Notes: generated by a model from the sequence alone, not told the origin. Shown: positions 48,974 through 58,000, counted from the stretch's first letter. The stretch is DNA of 64,000 nt from Desmonostoc muscorum LEGE 12446 (GCF_015207005.2 NZ_JADEXS020000001.1:6161001-6225000), one strand, 5' to 3'. Program-made: numbers and translations.

Positions 48974-49659
48974 ATACCCATGAGTTACTATCTTACCAAT
49001 ATTTTATCTAAATTTCCATCCTCTAACTGAATAAATTTTTTAACTTCACTCTAGCGATTATTGAAAGTGCAGTGGACTTGAGCGCATATTTTCAAATGCC
49101 CTTGTATCGCTTGTTCCCATGTAGACCAATGATTCCGCTTGCCGTGTAGTACTCCTCCTATAACCAGAGTTTCAAAAATTGTGATTTGAACGATAATTTA
49201 GCCAAACGGTCACGAAATACTTCACTCTGTACTAGGACAACATATAGTTCAAAGCTATAAATGGAGTTCAAAAAACTCAAAACTTAATTACAGCAAGGAA
49301 CATGGTCAAATAGTTCATTTGTACCTTACCGTGATGAGAGAGAAATAAAAATTCAGATTTCAGGCGTAGGCGCAGCCCGCCGCAGGCATCGCTTTATCAC
49401 TCAATTTTTGGCGAAACATATTTTTGAACCATATTGTGGACATTTTGAATTATATTTTGACCGAAAGTTTAAAATTTTCGACTAAATTAGTGTGTCTTGC
49501 TCGGCATTTTTTACCAAGTCTAAAAATAAAACTTTTGGTCGTATTATGGTTCATATTTAAAACACGCGGACATAATTTGATTCATAAAGCTAAGTTATTG
49601 ATTGGCTCAAAAGCTTGAAATTACGTTAACTTTTGGTCACGTTATGGTTCAAAATTTGG
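48974..49659. other. Spacer right of tRNA-Cys
   Basis: No supported gene. A GC-rich dispersed repeat (GGCGTAGGCGCAGCCCGCC...) lies at 49363-49392. A small frame at 49424-49618 has no supporting features. Confidence 0.5.
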
Positions 49660-49878
49660 TCACGCAGGGGGTAAAATCACAAAAATCATTGGTTCTCTAG
49701 ATTGCGAAGGATCTAGGTTGACCCCAACAAAAACAGTTGAAATGTTGACATTGTTAATTTTGTTGACCATAACCCTAGTGTCGGCTGATGCCATCCACAA
49801 GCACCAATCTATAAAAGATTCAGCGATAACCGGGCTTTGTCCTTCCAGCTTGTAATAACGACTAAACATAATCTCCAT
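49660..49878 (-). CDS. Small phage/plasmid-type hypothetical protein
   Basis: 72 residues (SRYYKLEGQSP, SADTRVMVNKINNVNISTVFVGVNL, MIFVIL). The pattern 'RVa-t---vSTVFlGld---pPllFEt' recalls a small protein family frequent in phages; the match is from memory. Starts eight bases after the stop of the 63-residue gene upstream, so probably one transcript. Confidence 0.5.
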   Translation of the reverse strand: MEIMFSRYYKLEGQSPVIAESFIDWCLWMASADTRVMVNKINNVNISTVFVGVNLDPSQSREPMIFVILPPA

Positions 49879-49886
49879 TTTGTCAC

Positions 49887-50078
49887 TTAACCCAGTCCAT
49901 CGTAGATAAAATCAATTTTCATTTTTAACCTCTCAAACGCTTGTTTTGGCTCGTAGCACAACTCTGACTCAAGCGTTCCGTGCCCAAAAGGATGGTCACA
50001 CGCAGCGTAGCAGTAACCATCCTCTGTATAAAAAATTTCTAGCAGCAGTTCTTTATACTGCTCAAAATAAACCGTCAC
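49887..50078 (-). CDS. Small hypothetical protein, 63 residues
   Basis: Aromatic- and acid-rich (YFEQYKELLLEIFYTEDGYCYAA). No known motif. Precedes the 72-residue gene on the same strand with an eight-base gap. Confidence 0.4.
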   Translation of the reverse strand: MTVYFEQYKELLLEIFYTEDGYCYAACDHPFGHGTLESELCYEPKQAFERLKMKIDFIYDGLG

Positions 50079-50221
50079 TGTTCAAAATTCCCTTTTCGTC
50101 ACATCACTACCGTCGTGCTAGCTTGTAATCGGCAGCCAGCACCTTTATTAAATTATGTGCGAACAGATGGCTGCTACCAACCTTTAAATTAAATTGAATA
50201 GCTCCTCTTTGATAAGCTAGA

Positions 50222-50240
50222 ATGCCGTGTAACACGGCAT
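50222..50240. repeat. Palindrome ATGCCGTG-TAA-CACGGCAT
   Basis: Perfect 8-bp arms just ahead of the next gene. The motif ATGTTACACGGCAT recurs inside the coding region near 50383-50396. Possible operator or terminator. Confidence 0.45.
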
Positions 50241-50245
50241 TTTCT

Positions 50246-50563
50246 ATGAACAACAAATACAAAAATTCAACGACTTGGGCAGGTAGCTCCTGGCGCAATG
50301 GAGCGACTAAAGTAATCCGCGTTCCGATCGCCTTAGAAGAGAAAATCATGGTTTACGCTAGGGCGCTAGATGAAGAGAATGCCATGTTACACGGCATTGC
50401 AGGTGATTCAATCCTGAACGCGATCGCCGAATACATTGAAATGCGGCGAGAGAACCTGCACCCAAATCAGCATTCCAAGGGCAAAGGGCTGGATACGCGA
50501 TCGCGCACTTGGGACGAGTTGCGGCGATTTCAAGAGTGGGTCAAGAATCGGCAAAACAAGTAG
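50246..50563 (+). CDS. Small hypothetical protein, possibly DNA-binding
   Basis: 105 residues from ATG 50246; an upstream in-frame ATG at 50222 falls in a palindrome and is less likely. KVIRVPIALEEKIMVYARALDEE resembles the strand-helix start of ribbon-helix-helix-like small proteins common on cyanobacterial mobile elements. The C-terminus is charged and helical. A terminator-like hairpin follows. Confidence 0.55.
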   Translation: MNNKYKNSTTWAGSSWRNGATKVIRVPIALEEKIMVYARALDEENAMLHGIAGDSILNAIAEYIEMRRENLHPNQHSKGKGLDTRSRTWDELRRFQEWVKNRQNK

Positions 50564-50773
50564 TATTCGAGTAGCGCGATCGGGCTGGCATCCACTAAAA
50601 AACAGGGTCACAAGCCCTGTTTTAAGTAGCATTTGAGTAGCAACAACTTAAGAAAATTCTCGAAAGCTTGTAGTAAAAGGATTCAGCAAGTTTGTTTAAA
50701 AAAGTTAGTCATATCTTGTAAATCTATGTTCTACTGGTTTATTCATTTTCTTATAAGTAGCATTTAAGTAGCA
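50558..50773. repeat. Three direct repeats beside the integrase gene
   Basis: AAGTAGCATTTGAGTAGCA at 50624-50642, AAGTAGCATTTAAGTAGCA at 50755-50773 (one mismatch) and a weaker copy at 50558-50576 (three mismatches). They lie just beyond the 3' end of the tyrosine recombinase gene, where attachment or arm-type sites are expected. Confidence 0.6.
50599..50623 (+). terminator. Intrinsic terminator
   Basis: AAAACAGGG, loop TCACAAG, CCCTGTTTT: a 9-bp stem ending in T residues, 36 bases after the preceding stop. Confidence 0.7.
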
Positions 50774-50791
50774 GCTTGTCTTCTTTTGCTA

Positions 50792-52030
50792 TCAAAAATC
50801 AGGACACTCAGCGTCAACTACGTTGGGATGGCAGTAGTAACGCAAGACTGTCAGAACCTCGTCCCCAATCCACAAGGCGACTTTATCGGGGGTTATACCA
50901 CTGCTGATAGCCCATGTAGCGAAAGTGTGCCTGCACGCATAAGGCTTGAGGTAGTAAGGGATTTCGCCTTCTTCCACTAATTCTTTGACCACTCCGAGAT
51001 GGTTCACTGATTTGTTCCAGACAGTGTGAAGAACAAAACTAGTCATTCGGCTGCCAGTCTTAGTCTTAAAAATTAAGTCGTCAAGTGTGGCTGTGGCTGG
51101 TTTAATATCTTGCAGCAATCTTTGTAGCTTGCTTCCGTCAGTAGTAGGGAATATTCGCCTCTTCCCGTTTTTAGTTCCTTTGAGTACGCCGTGCATATTT
51201 CGTGATTTGTCGATAGAAATACGAGTGTAATTGTCGCTAATGTCATTCCAGGTGAGGGCAAATGCTTCGCCTGGTCGGCATCCAGTGAAGAATAAAAATT
51301 TTATCAGCGACGCATAACAGGAATGACTATGGTGTTTTTCAAAGGCTTGGATAATGATGTCTCGCTGTTGCAGGGTAAATGCGCGGTAGTCATTATTTTT
51401 GATTGATTTTTTCTTGGGTTTCAAGTTTTGAATTTTCAGTTTTAAAAAAGGATTGTCAGGGATTAATCCTGATTGAACACCCCACTCACAGCACTGCTGA
51501 AAATAGGAGAGTTTGTGCCACGTCATGAGTTGCGTCGTGTTAGCTAATAACCAGTCTCTTATATCTGGTGTTTTCTCTAATGAATGAGTTGGAAGTTTTT
51601 TGATAAACCTAGCTACCGCTTTATAGGTAGTCAGAAATGTTGTTTCTTCAATTTGAGTAAGCTGAAATTGAGCAAATCGCTCCCAAAGCTCTTGTAAATC
51701 TTGCTGATACTTAATTTCTGACTGTTTGGTTACCATCGCTGCGGGGTCGATTTGGACTGCCCTAAACTGATAGCTGTTTAGCGTGTAATCAAACCGCCCC
51801 AATGCGATATCGTTTTTGATCGCATCTCTGCGAATACGAACGATTTCGCGGTTACGATTGGTGTTTTCTAAACCGGTACTGATATAAAACTGTTTTGGAA
51901 ATCCGCGAACAAAAAAACGAATTACCAGCTTCCCGGTTCGCGGATCTGAACTAATCCATTTATCTTCATTCTGACTTTTCACGGGATGTGGAAAAGAAAG
52001 AGTAGTTCGCGATAATCTATCGCGAACCAC
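50792..52030 (-). CDS. Tyrosine recombinase (phage-type integrase)
   Basis: 412 residues. The catalytic set is visible: first Arg in TGCRPGEAFAL (about residue 253), H-x-x-R-like block YACRHTFATWAI, then a C-terminal nucleophile Tyr in VLTVLRYYCHP. The N-terminal half is the DNA-binding arm and core-binding domain. The start MVRDRLSR is encoded by a hairpin (52005-52027) that recurs in two other places nearby. It most likely moves the element spanning about 50-63 kb. The downstream direct repeats may be its sites. Confidence 0.92.
   Translation of the reverse strand: MVRDRLSRTTLSFPHPVKSQNEDKWISSDPRTGKLVIRFFVRGFPKQFYISTGLENTNRNREIVRIRRDAIKNDIALGRFDYTLNSYQFRAVQIDPAAMVTKQSEIKYQQDLQELWERFAQFQLTQIEETTFLTTYKAVARFIKKLPTHSLEKTPDIRDWLLANTTQLMTWHKLSYFQQCCEWGVQSGLIPDNPFLKLKIQNLKPKKKSIKNNDYRAFTLQQRDIIIQAFEKHHSHSCYASLIKFLFFTGCRPGEAFALTWNDISDNYTRISIDKSRNMHGVLKGTKNGKRRIFPTTDGSKLQRLLQDIKPATATLDDLIFKTKTGSRMTSFVLHTVWNKSVNHLGVVKELVEEGEIPYYLKPYACRHTFATWAISSGITPDKVALWIGDEVLTVLRYYCHPNVVDAECPDF
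51971..51996. repeat. 26-bp inverted repeat, left copy
   Basis: CTGACTTTTCACGGGATGTG... is the exact reverse complement of 54041-54066. It lies within the 5' end of the integrase gene. Confidence 0.8.
52005..52027. repeat. TTCGCGA hairpin, copy 1
   Basis: GTTCGCGAT/ATCGCGAAC, 9-bp arms, inside the first codons of the integrase gene. Related hairpins are at 52452-52472 and 54005-54039. Confidence 0.75.
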
Positions 52031-52033
52031 TTG

Positions 52034-52435
52034 TTATTCTTTATTATATTTGGAAGTTTCTTCGACTAAATCTTTTAAACCCTGTTTGAGAGTCTCAATT
52101 GAACGATCTAAAGCTTCAATTTTAGTCCTTGCAGTAATTTGTTCAATGGCATCTATGTAGGCTTGACTACCAGCCTTACCTAAATGCTTGTACTTGGATA
52201 GCTTGCCATCATTTCGAGTCGTAAATATTGGTGTTGTAGCATGTAGTTTATAGTACCAATAAAATTCTTTACGCCCCTTTGCTAGGTAACGAGCGATTCT
52301 ACAACTAGGTGGCGCAACAGGCGTTGAGTCGTGTATGGCAGCTACTTCAAGTTCCAGACGCTCCTTCATCGAGATCACAAAATCTATACGCTTGTGTAAA
52401 TCCTCTTGGGCTATGGTTTTTCGGTCTTTCGACAT
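52034..52435 (-). CDS. Hypothetical protein encoded ahead of the integrase
   Basis: 133 residues from ATG 52435, with AGGAG about ten bases upstream. Charged, helical at both ends (LHKRIDFVISMKERLELEVAAIHD, IEALDRSIETLKQGLKDLVEE), with a central FYWYYKLHATTPIF and KYKHLGKAG block. No named family recognised. Its stop is three bases from the integrase start, so the two are surely co-transcribed; an accessory factor is plausible. Confidence 0.75.
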   Translation of the reverse strand: MSKDRKTIAQEDLHKRIDFVISMKERLELEVAAIHDSTPVAPPSCRIARYLAKGRKEFYWYYKLHATTPIFTTRNDGKLSKYKHLGKAGSQAYIDAIEQITARTKIEALDRSIETLKQGLKDLVEETSKYNKE

Positions 52436-52439
52436 CAAA

Positions 52440-52485
52440 TTAACTCCTAGATTCGCGACTTGTTGTCGCGAACCATATTCCTCCT
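52440..52485 (-). promoter_or_regulatory. Short leader frame with hairpin
   Basis: A ribosome binding site (AGGAGGAAT) precedes ATGGTTCGCGAC..., a nine-codon frame MVRDNKSRI ending in TAG just before the 133-residue gene. The codons form a TTCGCGAC/GTCGCGAA hairpin (52452-52472). Its first codons match those of the integrase (MVRD). It may be a translational leader or a stub of a duplicated start. Confidence 0.45.
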
Positions 52486-52501
52486 AACAAAGGCGAGTAA
52501 C

Positions 52502-52525
52502 TAAAATCAATATATTGATTTTAGA
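52502..52525. terminator. Palindrome at the 3' end of the IS4-type transposase
   Basis: CTAAAATCAATA and its exact inverse form a 24-bp perfect palindrome overlapping the transposase stop codon. It may act as a bidirectional terminator. Confidence 0.5.
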
Positions 52526-53937
52526 TTTTCATGTAGCAACCAACCTTGGCATAAAGTTTCTAATTCCAACCAGCCTCGCCACAAAACTTGTATCCCAATA
52601 GGGCTATTCTTCCTATGTTCTAAGTATCCGCCGAGACGTGCAATTGCTCTAATTGCCCAGTCAACTGTAAGCTGTATCTGCTTTTTTTGTTTGGGTGGAG
52701 TACTAGCAAGTAGCACGTCCATTTGTATTTTTGTTAACACCAATTCTGCTGAACTGTGCGGGGAATTCCGGTGTAGATAAGTCATTCGCAGTAATTGTGC
52801 CGCAATCACTGTTAAAAAACCTAACATTGTTGACATACTCTCCCCTGCCAAGCGGTAACTTTCCGCTTTACAGCCAGATTTTAGTATTTTGTGATATTCT
52901 TCTATCCGCCAGCGATACGTATACCATCGAAGAATTTGAGATGCTTCTGTCTGTGTTGTTATTAACTCGCTTGTCAGTAGCATCCACGTAATTGGCTCAC
53001 ATCCATCTGGCACATTAATTTCTGTTGCAAAGAGCGCGTAAACGTTAAAATTGCCTGACTTTTTTAACCGAGAAGGAGGATTTATTGATACTGGACAATA
53101 CCTGATCTCCAAGGTGGCAGTTCTTTCTTTTCGCTTTTTAGTTTCAGGTAATTCAATCTCTTTTATAAACTGCACTTTCTGGGATGTTACATACTCCCAT
53201 AGATAAGAGTTTTCTCCTTCTAAACAACGATTGTGAGCGGCTCTGACAACTACACCTGTATTTTTATTTTTACGTTGAAGTGCGAATACTTCTGCAATAT
53301 CTCCTTCACGGTCAAAGACATGAATTACTCTTGAGAGTAGTCCCCCATCAGGCATTTCTAAACCTTTAAATAATTTGTTTACTTTCTGAAAAACTTCAAC
53401 CCATCGATAAGATTCTTTCTCTTTAAAAGCTCTATTCTTGGCGATTAAACGTTCTTTTTTTAATCGCTTTTTTTTTGCCGTAGATGTTTCCTCTGGTGGT
53501 GGAGATGCTTTGTGCTGTCGATGCCACAATTTCTCCCATAATAGTCCTAGTGGCTGACCAAAGTCTGGGTCTAGTGCTAAAGAACTATGTAAAATTAGTC
53601 CGTTCCCACCATTGCCCGTAGGCCCATAATCATCTCTTTTTTCTAATATTTTTTTATAATCCAGATAAGTAGTATCTCCTACCGCTAATACTATTGGTAT
53701 GCCATAAATCTCTTGTGCCGTCTGTTTAAAAGATGGTTGGGTCAATTTCTCAAAAGTTGTTTTGGGGTTAGAAAAGAATTCGTAGCCACGTTTGAGGTCA
53801 CTAGCGCTTTGAAATATTTCTGATAGAGGATGACCATATTTTACTTTTAAAGCCTCCGCAATTAACACTGCTCTGTCGGTCAGACGTTTGTCACCAAAAT
53901 CACAATCGCGGTACGGGTTTGCTTCTAATAGTTTCAT
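52507..53937 (-). CDS. IS4-family (Tn5-like) transposase
   Basis: 476 residues from the Met at 53937, chosen because GGGGTG precedes it and MKLLEANPYRDCDFGDKRLTDRA is the usual start; an upstream Met at 53967 is possible. DNA-binding N-terminus (FGDKRLTDRAVLIAEAL), first Asp in VGDTTYLDY, second in IHVFDREGDIAEV, and the C-terminal Y-(2)-R-(3)-E block WRIEEYHKILKSG. Looks intact. The insertion separates the integrase operon from sequences that share its 5' end. Confidence 0.9.
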   Translation of the reverse strand: MKLLEANPYRDCDFGDKRLTDRAVLIAEALKVKYGHPLSEIFQSASDLKRGYEFFSNPKTTFEKLTQPSFKQTAQEIYGIPIVLAVGDTTYLDYKKILEKRDDYGPTGNGGNGLILHSSLALDPDFGQPLGLLWEKLWHRQHKASPPPEETSTAKKKRLKKERLIAKNRAFKEKESYRWVEVFQKVNKLFKGLEMPDGGLLSRVIHVFDREGDIAEVFALQRKNKNTGVVVRAAHNRCLEGENSYLWEYVTSQKVQFIKEIELPETKKRKERTATLEIRYCPVSINPPSRLKKSGNFNVYALFATEINVPDGCEPITWMLLTSELITTQTEASQILRWYTYRWRIEEYHKILKSGCKAESYRLAGESMSTMLGFLTVIAAQLLRMTYLHRNSPHSSAELVLTKIQMDVLLASTPPKQKKQIQLTVDWAIRAIARLGGYLEHRKNSPIGIQVLWRGWLELETLCQGWLLHENLKSIY

Positions 53938-54004
53938 TTGCACCCCAAAATACGATACTACAAGCACCTTAATATTAGAGGACGCAAATTATCTTAAGTC
54001 CAGA

Positions 54005-54066
54005 GGATTGGTTCGCGACCAGCTATCGCGAACCAATCCCCTTTTCCACATCCCGTGAAAAGTCAG
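54005..54066. repeat. Third TTCGCGA hairpin plus right copy of the inverted repeat
   Basis: GGATTGGTTCGCGA and its exact inverse (54005-54018, 54026-54039) form a 14-bp stem. It is followed by CTTTTCCACATCCCGTG... (54041-54066), identical to the opposite strand of the integrase 5' end. Read on the plus strand it encodes VRDQLSRTNPLFHIP and stops, so it looks like a decayed inverted copy of the integrase start. Confidence 0.75.
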
Positions 54067-54070
54067 ATCT

Positions 54071-54445
54071 TCATTCATTTTCCAAGTCTTCAAAAGTTAA
54101 ATAAATTCGGCTCTCCAGTTGATTAGGTGGTCGGTATGGATATGGATTAGATTTTTCTAGTAGTTTCAATCCCGTACCTTCGACATTTTCGATAAATAAT
54201 TCCGCCACATTTTCTACTATCTCCTTTGATGCCCAAACACGAACTCTAATTAGTTTGGTTGCTTCTTTGGCTGGCGTATCATCTCGTTCCCACTCTTTCT
54301 TTGCTGCCTGCCAATACCACCCCAGGCGATTTAATTCAGCATAAAGCTGCTCTTGGGCTTGATGCGGGAAGGTTAGTATTTGGCAGGCTTTAGAATATTT
54401 CCAGCAATTCTCATTTTGAAAAAAAATCAGAGAAAATTCTGTTAT
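54071..54445 (-). pseudogene. C-terminal part of a plasmid-type hypothetical protein, no start
   Basis: Open frame of about 124 codons with no initiating Met: FPHQAQEQLYAELNRLGWYW, then LIRVRVWASKEIVENVAELFIENVEGTGLKLLEKSNPYPYRPP. The body resembles a small cyanobacterial plasmid protein. The missing 5' end faces the transposase gene at 54639, so that IS probably cut it. Confidence 0.5.
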
Positions 54446-54638
54446 TTAAATAGAGAACTTGTGTCGAAGCATCATTTTTTGACAAATAATTATCATCCAA
54501 CGTTGGAGATAGACAAGTTTTAAGAAATTTGTCCATGAAAAAACGATTTCAACTGATAAATTCAGATGAAATTTTCAACAACTTTTTAGTTTTTTTAATA
54601 AATATTTTTCTTTTCATCCTTTAATATGTTGACATTTA
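54446..54638. other. AT-rich flank of the second transposase gene
   Basis: No gene is seen. GTTGAC...ATCAAC-type inverted repeats occur near 54626-54643. The left end of the IS should be here, but I could not identify its inverted repeat. Confidence 0.35.
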
Positions 54639-55973
54639 TCAACTAGAATTTACTCTTTTTAATGGGTCATGTTCTGTGATGATCAATGAAAATAAATGCG
54701 ACCAATCTTTAAACCATAAATATTTTAATAAAGTCCGAATATCTTTAAAGAAAGTAGTTCGAGTTACTAATATTTTACGAACTTTTTGATAAGTATAATT
54801 AACTAAATCTAAAACAGTATGAAATAAAAAAGCTAGCAAATTTAAAGATAATAATAACTCGCATAAATGATTTTCACCATGACCAAAGTTATGTTCTAAA
54901 TTATAACCGTGATTTTTAAGAACGTTATTCCCCTCATTCTCCACTTTCCATCTGCTGCGTCCAGCTTTGACAATTTCTTCAACATTATTTTCAGTGATTT
55001 TATGATTAGTTATCCAATTATTTTGGTAGATAATTTCTTCGGTTTTTTTATTAATAACTGTCACTTCGCACCAATTAACTTCGAGACTTGAATCTTCATC
55101 TTTTAAGGGAACTCTAGAAGTATAACGATAACGATAAATTAGATTTTTTCTCCCATCCCATTGTTGCTTTTCAATGGTTTTAATTTCTCCACTTCTTTCT
55201 AAGAATTCTAGCCAATCATATAAAGTATTGTGTGACGTTTTCAGACAAACAAAAATAAAATTATAACCTTGTTTTAGCAGCAAGGTACAAATAGGTTGGC
55301 GAGAATACAAGTCATCCCCTAGAAGCGTTACAGGATAACCATACTTATTTTGATTATTCTTGTTTAACCATCTTTTAACAGCCGCATTTTCACAGTCTTG
55401 TTTTTGATATCCATCTTGTTTTTTAATAAATTCTGGCTCGAAATTAATTACTTGTTTCTGATTAGGAGAAACTATAATAGGTGTGACACAGCCATGAAAA
55501 TAAGTTGTAGTTCCATTTCGATGATTACGACAATTACAATGAGGGCAATTATTTTTTTTAGATGAAAAATATTCTGTGCCATCTAAAGCGATTAAAATTT
55601 CTTCATCTAAGTAGAGAAACTTTTTCAACACTCCATTTTTATTTAACCATTCATAGACTTCTTGAAAAGCCATAAATATAGTAGCTGCTGGCACCGGATC
55701 TAACAAATTTCTTATTTGATTATCACAGGGGATTTTCTCAATTGAAAATAAACTTTCTGCGTTATCTTTTCCCTTGCTACTTTTCATTAATCTTTGATGG
55801 TCTAAAAAAGACTCTGACTGAGTAAAAAAGATGGAAAATGCTGCCATCATTGCATCTTCTACCTGATATTTCGTATTATTCCCAGGTTTCCTTTCATCCG
55901 GTAAGTCATGTAATGATGACCGTAAAAATTGTATTAATTCAGGAATTTCTACGGTCGCTGCTAAGTGTGCCAT
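54639..55973 (-). CDS. DDE transposase of an IS4/ISNCY-like element
   Basis: 444 residues. N-terminal region LHDLPDERKPGNNTKYQVEDAMMAAFSIFFTQSESFLDHQ, then the first Asp (LIALDGTEYFSS), a CxxC..C zinc-like knot (CPHCNCRNH), a second Asp (LLGDDLYSRQP) and the Glu block KVENEGNNVLKNHGYNLEHNFGHG. The frame is intact. Very AT-rich compared with its neighbours, indicating recent arrival. Confidence 0.88.
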   Translation of the reverse strand: MAHLAATVEIPELIQFLRSSLHDLPDERKPGNNTKYQVEDAMMAAFSIFFTQSESFLDHQRLMKSSKGKDNAESLFSIEKIPCDNQIRNLLDPVPAATIFMAFQEVYEWLNKNGVLKKFLYLDEEILIALDGTEYFSSKKNNCPHCNCRNHRNGTTTYFHGCVTPIIVSPNQKQVINFEPEFIKKQDGYQKQDCENAAVKRWLNKNNQNKYGYPVTLLGDDLYSRQPICTLLLKQGYNFIFVCLKTSHNTLYDWLEFLERSGEIKTIEKQQWDGRKNLIYRYRYTSRVPLKDEDSSLEVNWCEVTVINKKTEEIIYQNNWITNHKITENNVEEIVKAGRSRWKVENEGNNVLKNHGYNLEHNFGHGENHLCELLLSLNLLAFLFHTVLDLVNYTYQKVRKILVTRTTFFKDIRTLLKYLWFKDWSHLFSLIITEHDPLKRVNSS

Positions 55974-56248
55974 GTTTGAATAACTTGACGCGCTGTCGGA
56001 TTTTTAACTCACCGATTTTACATCATCTGATAACAATTATAAATTTTTATTTCCCTTGAATTCCTCAATTAAAACCGAACGATGATCTGGATTTCCTCCG
56101 TTCGTTATCAGGTAATTTCTCTATTTTCTTAAGTATTTATACTTATTTTTTGCTCCATCTGTTTTTTGAGCCAGAGGCAATGGCTCAAAAACTAGTTACT
56201 TTGTACTATATTTTGAATTCCAAAATCGGGGTTAATACTCTATTTTTT

Positions 56249-57025
56249 TCAAAATGAGAATTGCTGGAATATTTCTGCGTCTGTTTCATTTTTGGCTAAT
56301 GGAGATAAACTAAATACTGGTTTTTTGATTGACCATTCTTTCAGCTTGCGAGAACCATATTTTCGCTCAACTTGTAAAGTCAAAGATAGCCAAGGAATCC
56401 AATGAATAAAAAGTTGCTTTGGCGGGAAGATTCTAGATGGAGTTACGTATGGGCATGATTCTGGCTGCGCCATTGCATGAACTAATTTGTAGCAGGCTTT
56501 GGCATCAGAGTAGGCTCGATGTTCCCCTCCACCAGGTAGTTTCTGCCATTTATTATTGCCCCAATATCTCGACCATTCACCATAATAATCAGCATATAGA
56601 TTCATGGCGCAGTCAGCTTTGATTTCAATTCTTGGCAGTTTATAGTAATCACAGCAGTTGTCGATAATTCCGATATCAAAACTGGCGTTGTAAATACAAA
56701 CAGATTGACCTTCAAGGATTTGTTTTAATCGGGGATAAATTCCTGGAAACTCTGGCGCATTGGCAACCATTTCATTCGTGATACCGTGAATCCTGGTGGT
56801 TTCTTCAGGAATCGGAATTGGTGGCTTGATAAGGGTATTAATTAAGGAGCTTCCATGATGCGATAGAATGCATATTTCCACCAAGTAAGCGTTAGATAAT
56901 CCTGTGGTTTCGGTATCTAAAAACGTGGAACTTGAAGCAATTATTTGTTGAGCTTCAATCATGGCTTGGTAACGATCTGCCCCATAGGCTTTTTCGTTAA
57001 ATGCTGGTAGGATTTTAGTAAGCAT
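56249..57025 (-). CDS. DnaQ-like 3'-5' exonuclease
   Basis: 258 residues. DEDD-type exonuclease with ExoI FLDTETTGL, ExoII IYNASFDIGIID and ExoIII HRAYSDAKACYKLVH (H-x(4)-D form). Comparable to the DNA polymerase III epsilon subunit or RNase T. The last 80 residues have no known domain. On this mobile element it may help element replication or DNA processing. The minus-strand gene is separated from the transposase by about 270 AT-rich bases with no gene. Confidence 0.88.
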   Translation of the reverse strand: MLTKILPAFNEKAYGADRYQAMIEAQQIIASSSTFLDTETTGLSNAYLVEICILSHHGSSLINTLIKPPIPIPEETTRIHGITNEMVANAPEFPGIYPRLKQILEGQSVCIYNASFDIGIIDNCCDYYKLPRIEIKADCAMNLYADYYGEWSRYWGNNKWQKLPGGGEHRAYSDAKACYKLVHAMAQPESCPYVTPSRIFPPKQLFIHWIPWLSLTLQVERKYGSRKLKEWSIKKPVFSLSPLAKNETDAEIFQQFSF

Positions 57026-57442
57026 GGGCTAATAAAAAAGTCGTTTGAAGGTTTGATCCAAGGCTCTACTTTAGTGGGGTACAGAGGAGGGGATGGTACT
57101 ACCCGCCTCAATGCTCGAAGGGCTGGAGTGAACCGCGTACCTGAAATAAATACTCCTTAGCCTGTGCCCCAATGATTATTCGCATTCGATAAAATGCCAA
57201 TTTTTGGGCTTTGAAAATTTTATCTACAATCGTTAAAGTGGTTGTTTTATAAGGATTTCAGCCGTCTACAGCCAAATTTTTGAGGTATAAAAATTGTAGG
57301 CGCTGTAGACGGTCTGTTGATCGGGTGGTGATGGATTATCGATCGCCACCAGTCCCACTCGCAGTATTGGAGACTTGCCAACGAATTCGCCTGTAAAGCA
57401 TTGTTGGTAAGGTGTAGGCAGACTCTAGGCAGACTGTAGGCG
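57026..57442. other. Spacer between the exonuclease and the small-gene operon
   Basis: No convincing gene. Direct repeats of GTAGGCAGACTCTAGGCAGACTG type occur at 57414-57440, and TGTAGGCGCTGTAGACGG near 57295. A 102-codon minus-strand frame (57247-57555) overlaps a better gene and is not supported. Confidence 0.4.
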
Positions 57443-57826
57443 CTAAGGCGACCACCTCCAGCCGAGTCGATCGCCATTGCCTTCCACTTCCCCCAAGCCC
57501 CTGTCAGCCATAGAAGCGAAGATGATCCGCAATTCATCTGGCTGCATACCGTCAAATAACCGCGTAGCTCGGCTGAGTGTCCCAGCTTTCAAGATTTCAC
57601 CTGGGTGCTGTTGTCCCCAGCTAAGGATAAATTGCTCATACTCGTTCATGGCTGACGGTTGCACTAGCACCCCCTCATCCCCCCCGCCGGAGATTTCCGG
57701 CAGCGCTAGAGCGTTTATCCACCCCTTTTTAAAATCATCCAGTTTGTTGGACTCTTGAGTGGGGAGTGGGGAGTAGGAACCGCGATCTGGAACCTCAACT
57801 ATAATTTTTGGCTGTTCATCTGGCAC
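57443..57826 (-). CDS. Hypothetical protein, last gene of the small-gene operon
   Basis: 127 residues starting at GTG 57826, inside the end of the upstream gene (GTGCCAGATGA, translational coupling). The N-terminal third is Pro/Ser-rich and likely disordered; the rest (YEQFILSWGQQHPGEILKAGTLSRATRLFDGMQPDELRIIFASMADRG) is helical. Not recognised. Confidence 0.6.
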   Translation of the reverse strand: MPDEQPKIIVEVPDRGSYSPLPTQESNKLDDFKKGWINALALPEISGGGDEGVLVQPSAMNEYEQFILSWGQQHPGEILKAGTLSRATRLFDGMQPDELRIIFASMADRGLGEVEGNGDRLGWRWSP

Positions 57827-57968
57827 GATTCACCTCACAGTTGACGCGAACAATATCTACTGTTGCTCTCAAGCTCAATGCCGCCAGTGGCAAGAGTAAA
57901 AGCAAAATAATTAACGCTCCCATCGCTTCCCCCAAGGCAGAAGTTAGTTTTGATGGTTCTTTATTCAT
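57816..57968 (-). CDS. Small single-span membrane protein, 50 residues
   Basis: MNKEPSKLTSALGEAMGA, then a Leu-rich membrane segment (LIILLLLLPLAALSL) and a short basic tail. It overlaps the next gene by 11 bases. The overlap with the downstream GTG start and its position in the operon support it. Function unknown; small membrane proteins of this size occur on phages and plasmids. Confidence 0.5.
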   Translation of the reverse strand: MNKEPSKLTSALGEAMGALIILLLLLPLAALSLRATVDIVRVNCEVNRAR

Positions 57969-58000
57969 GGATGTAGCCCCCGTGGTTGGGGGCTTGTTGG

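Noticed and set aside
49424..49618. 64-codon plus-strand frame
   Set aside because: AT-rich, no start signal and no resemblance to known proteins.
50107..50349. 80-codon minus-strand frame opposite the 105-residue gene
   Set aside because: The plus-strand frame has an RVPIALEEKI-type motif and a terminator; the antisense frame has nothing in its favour.
57247..57555. 102-codon minus-strand frame
   Set aside because: Overlaps the 127-residue gene in another frame and runs through a repeat-rich spacer.
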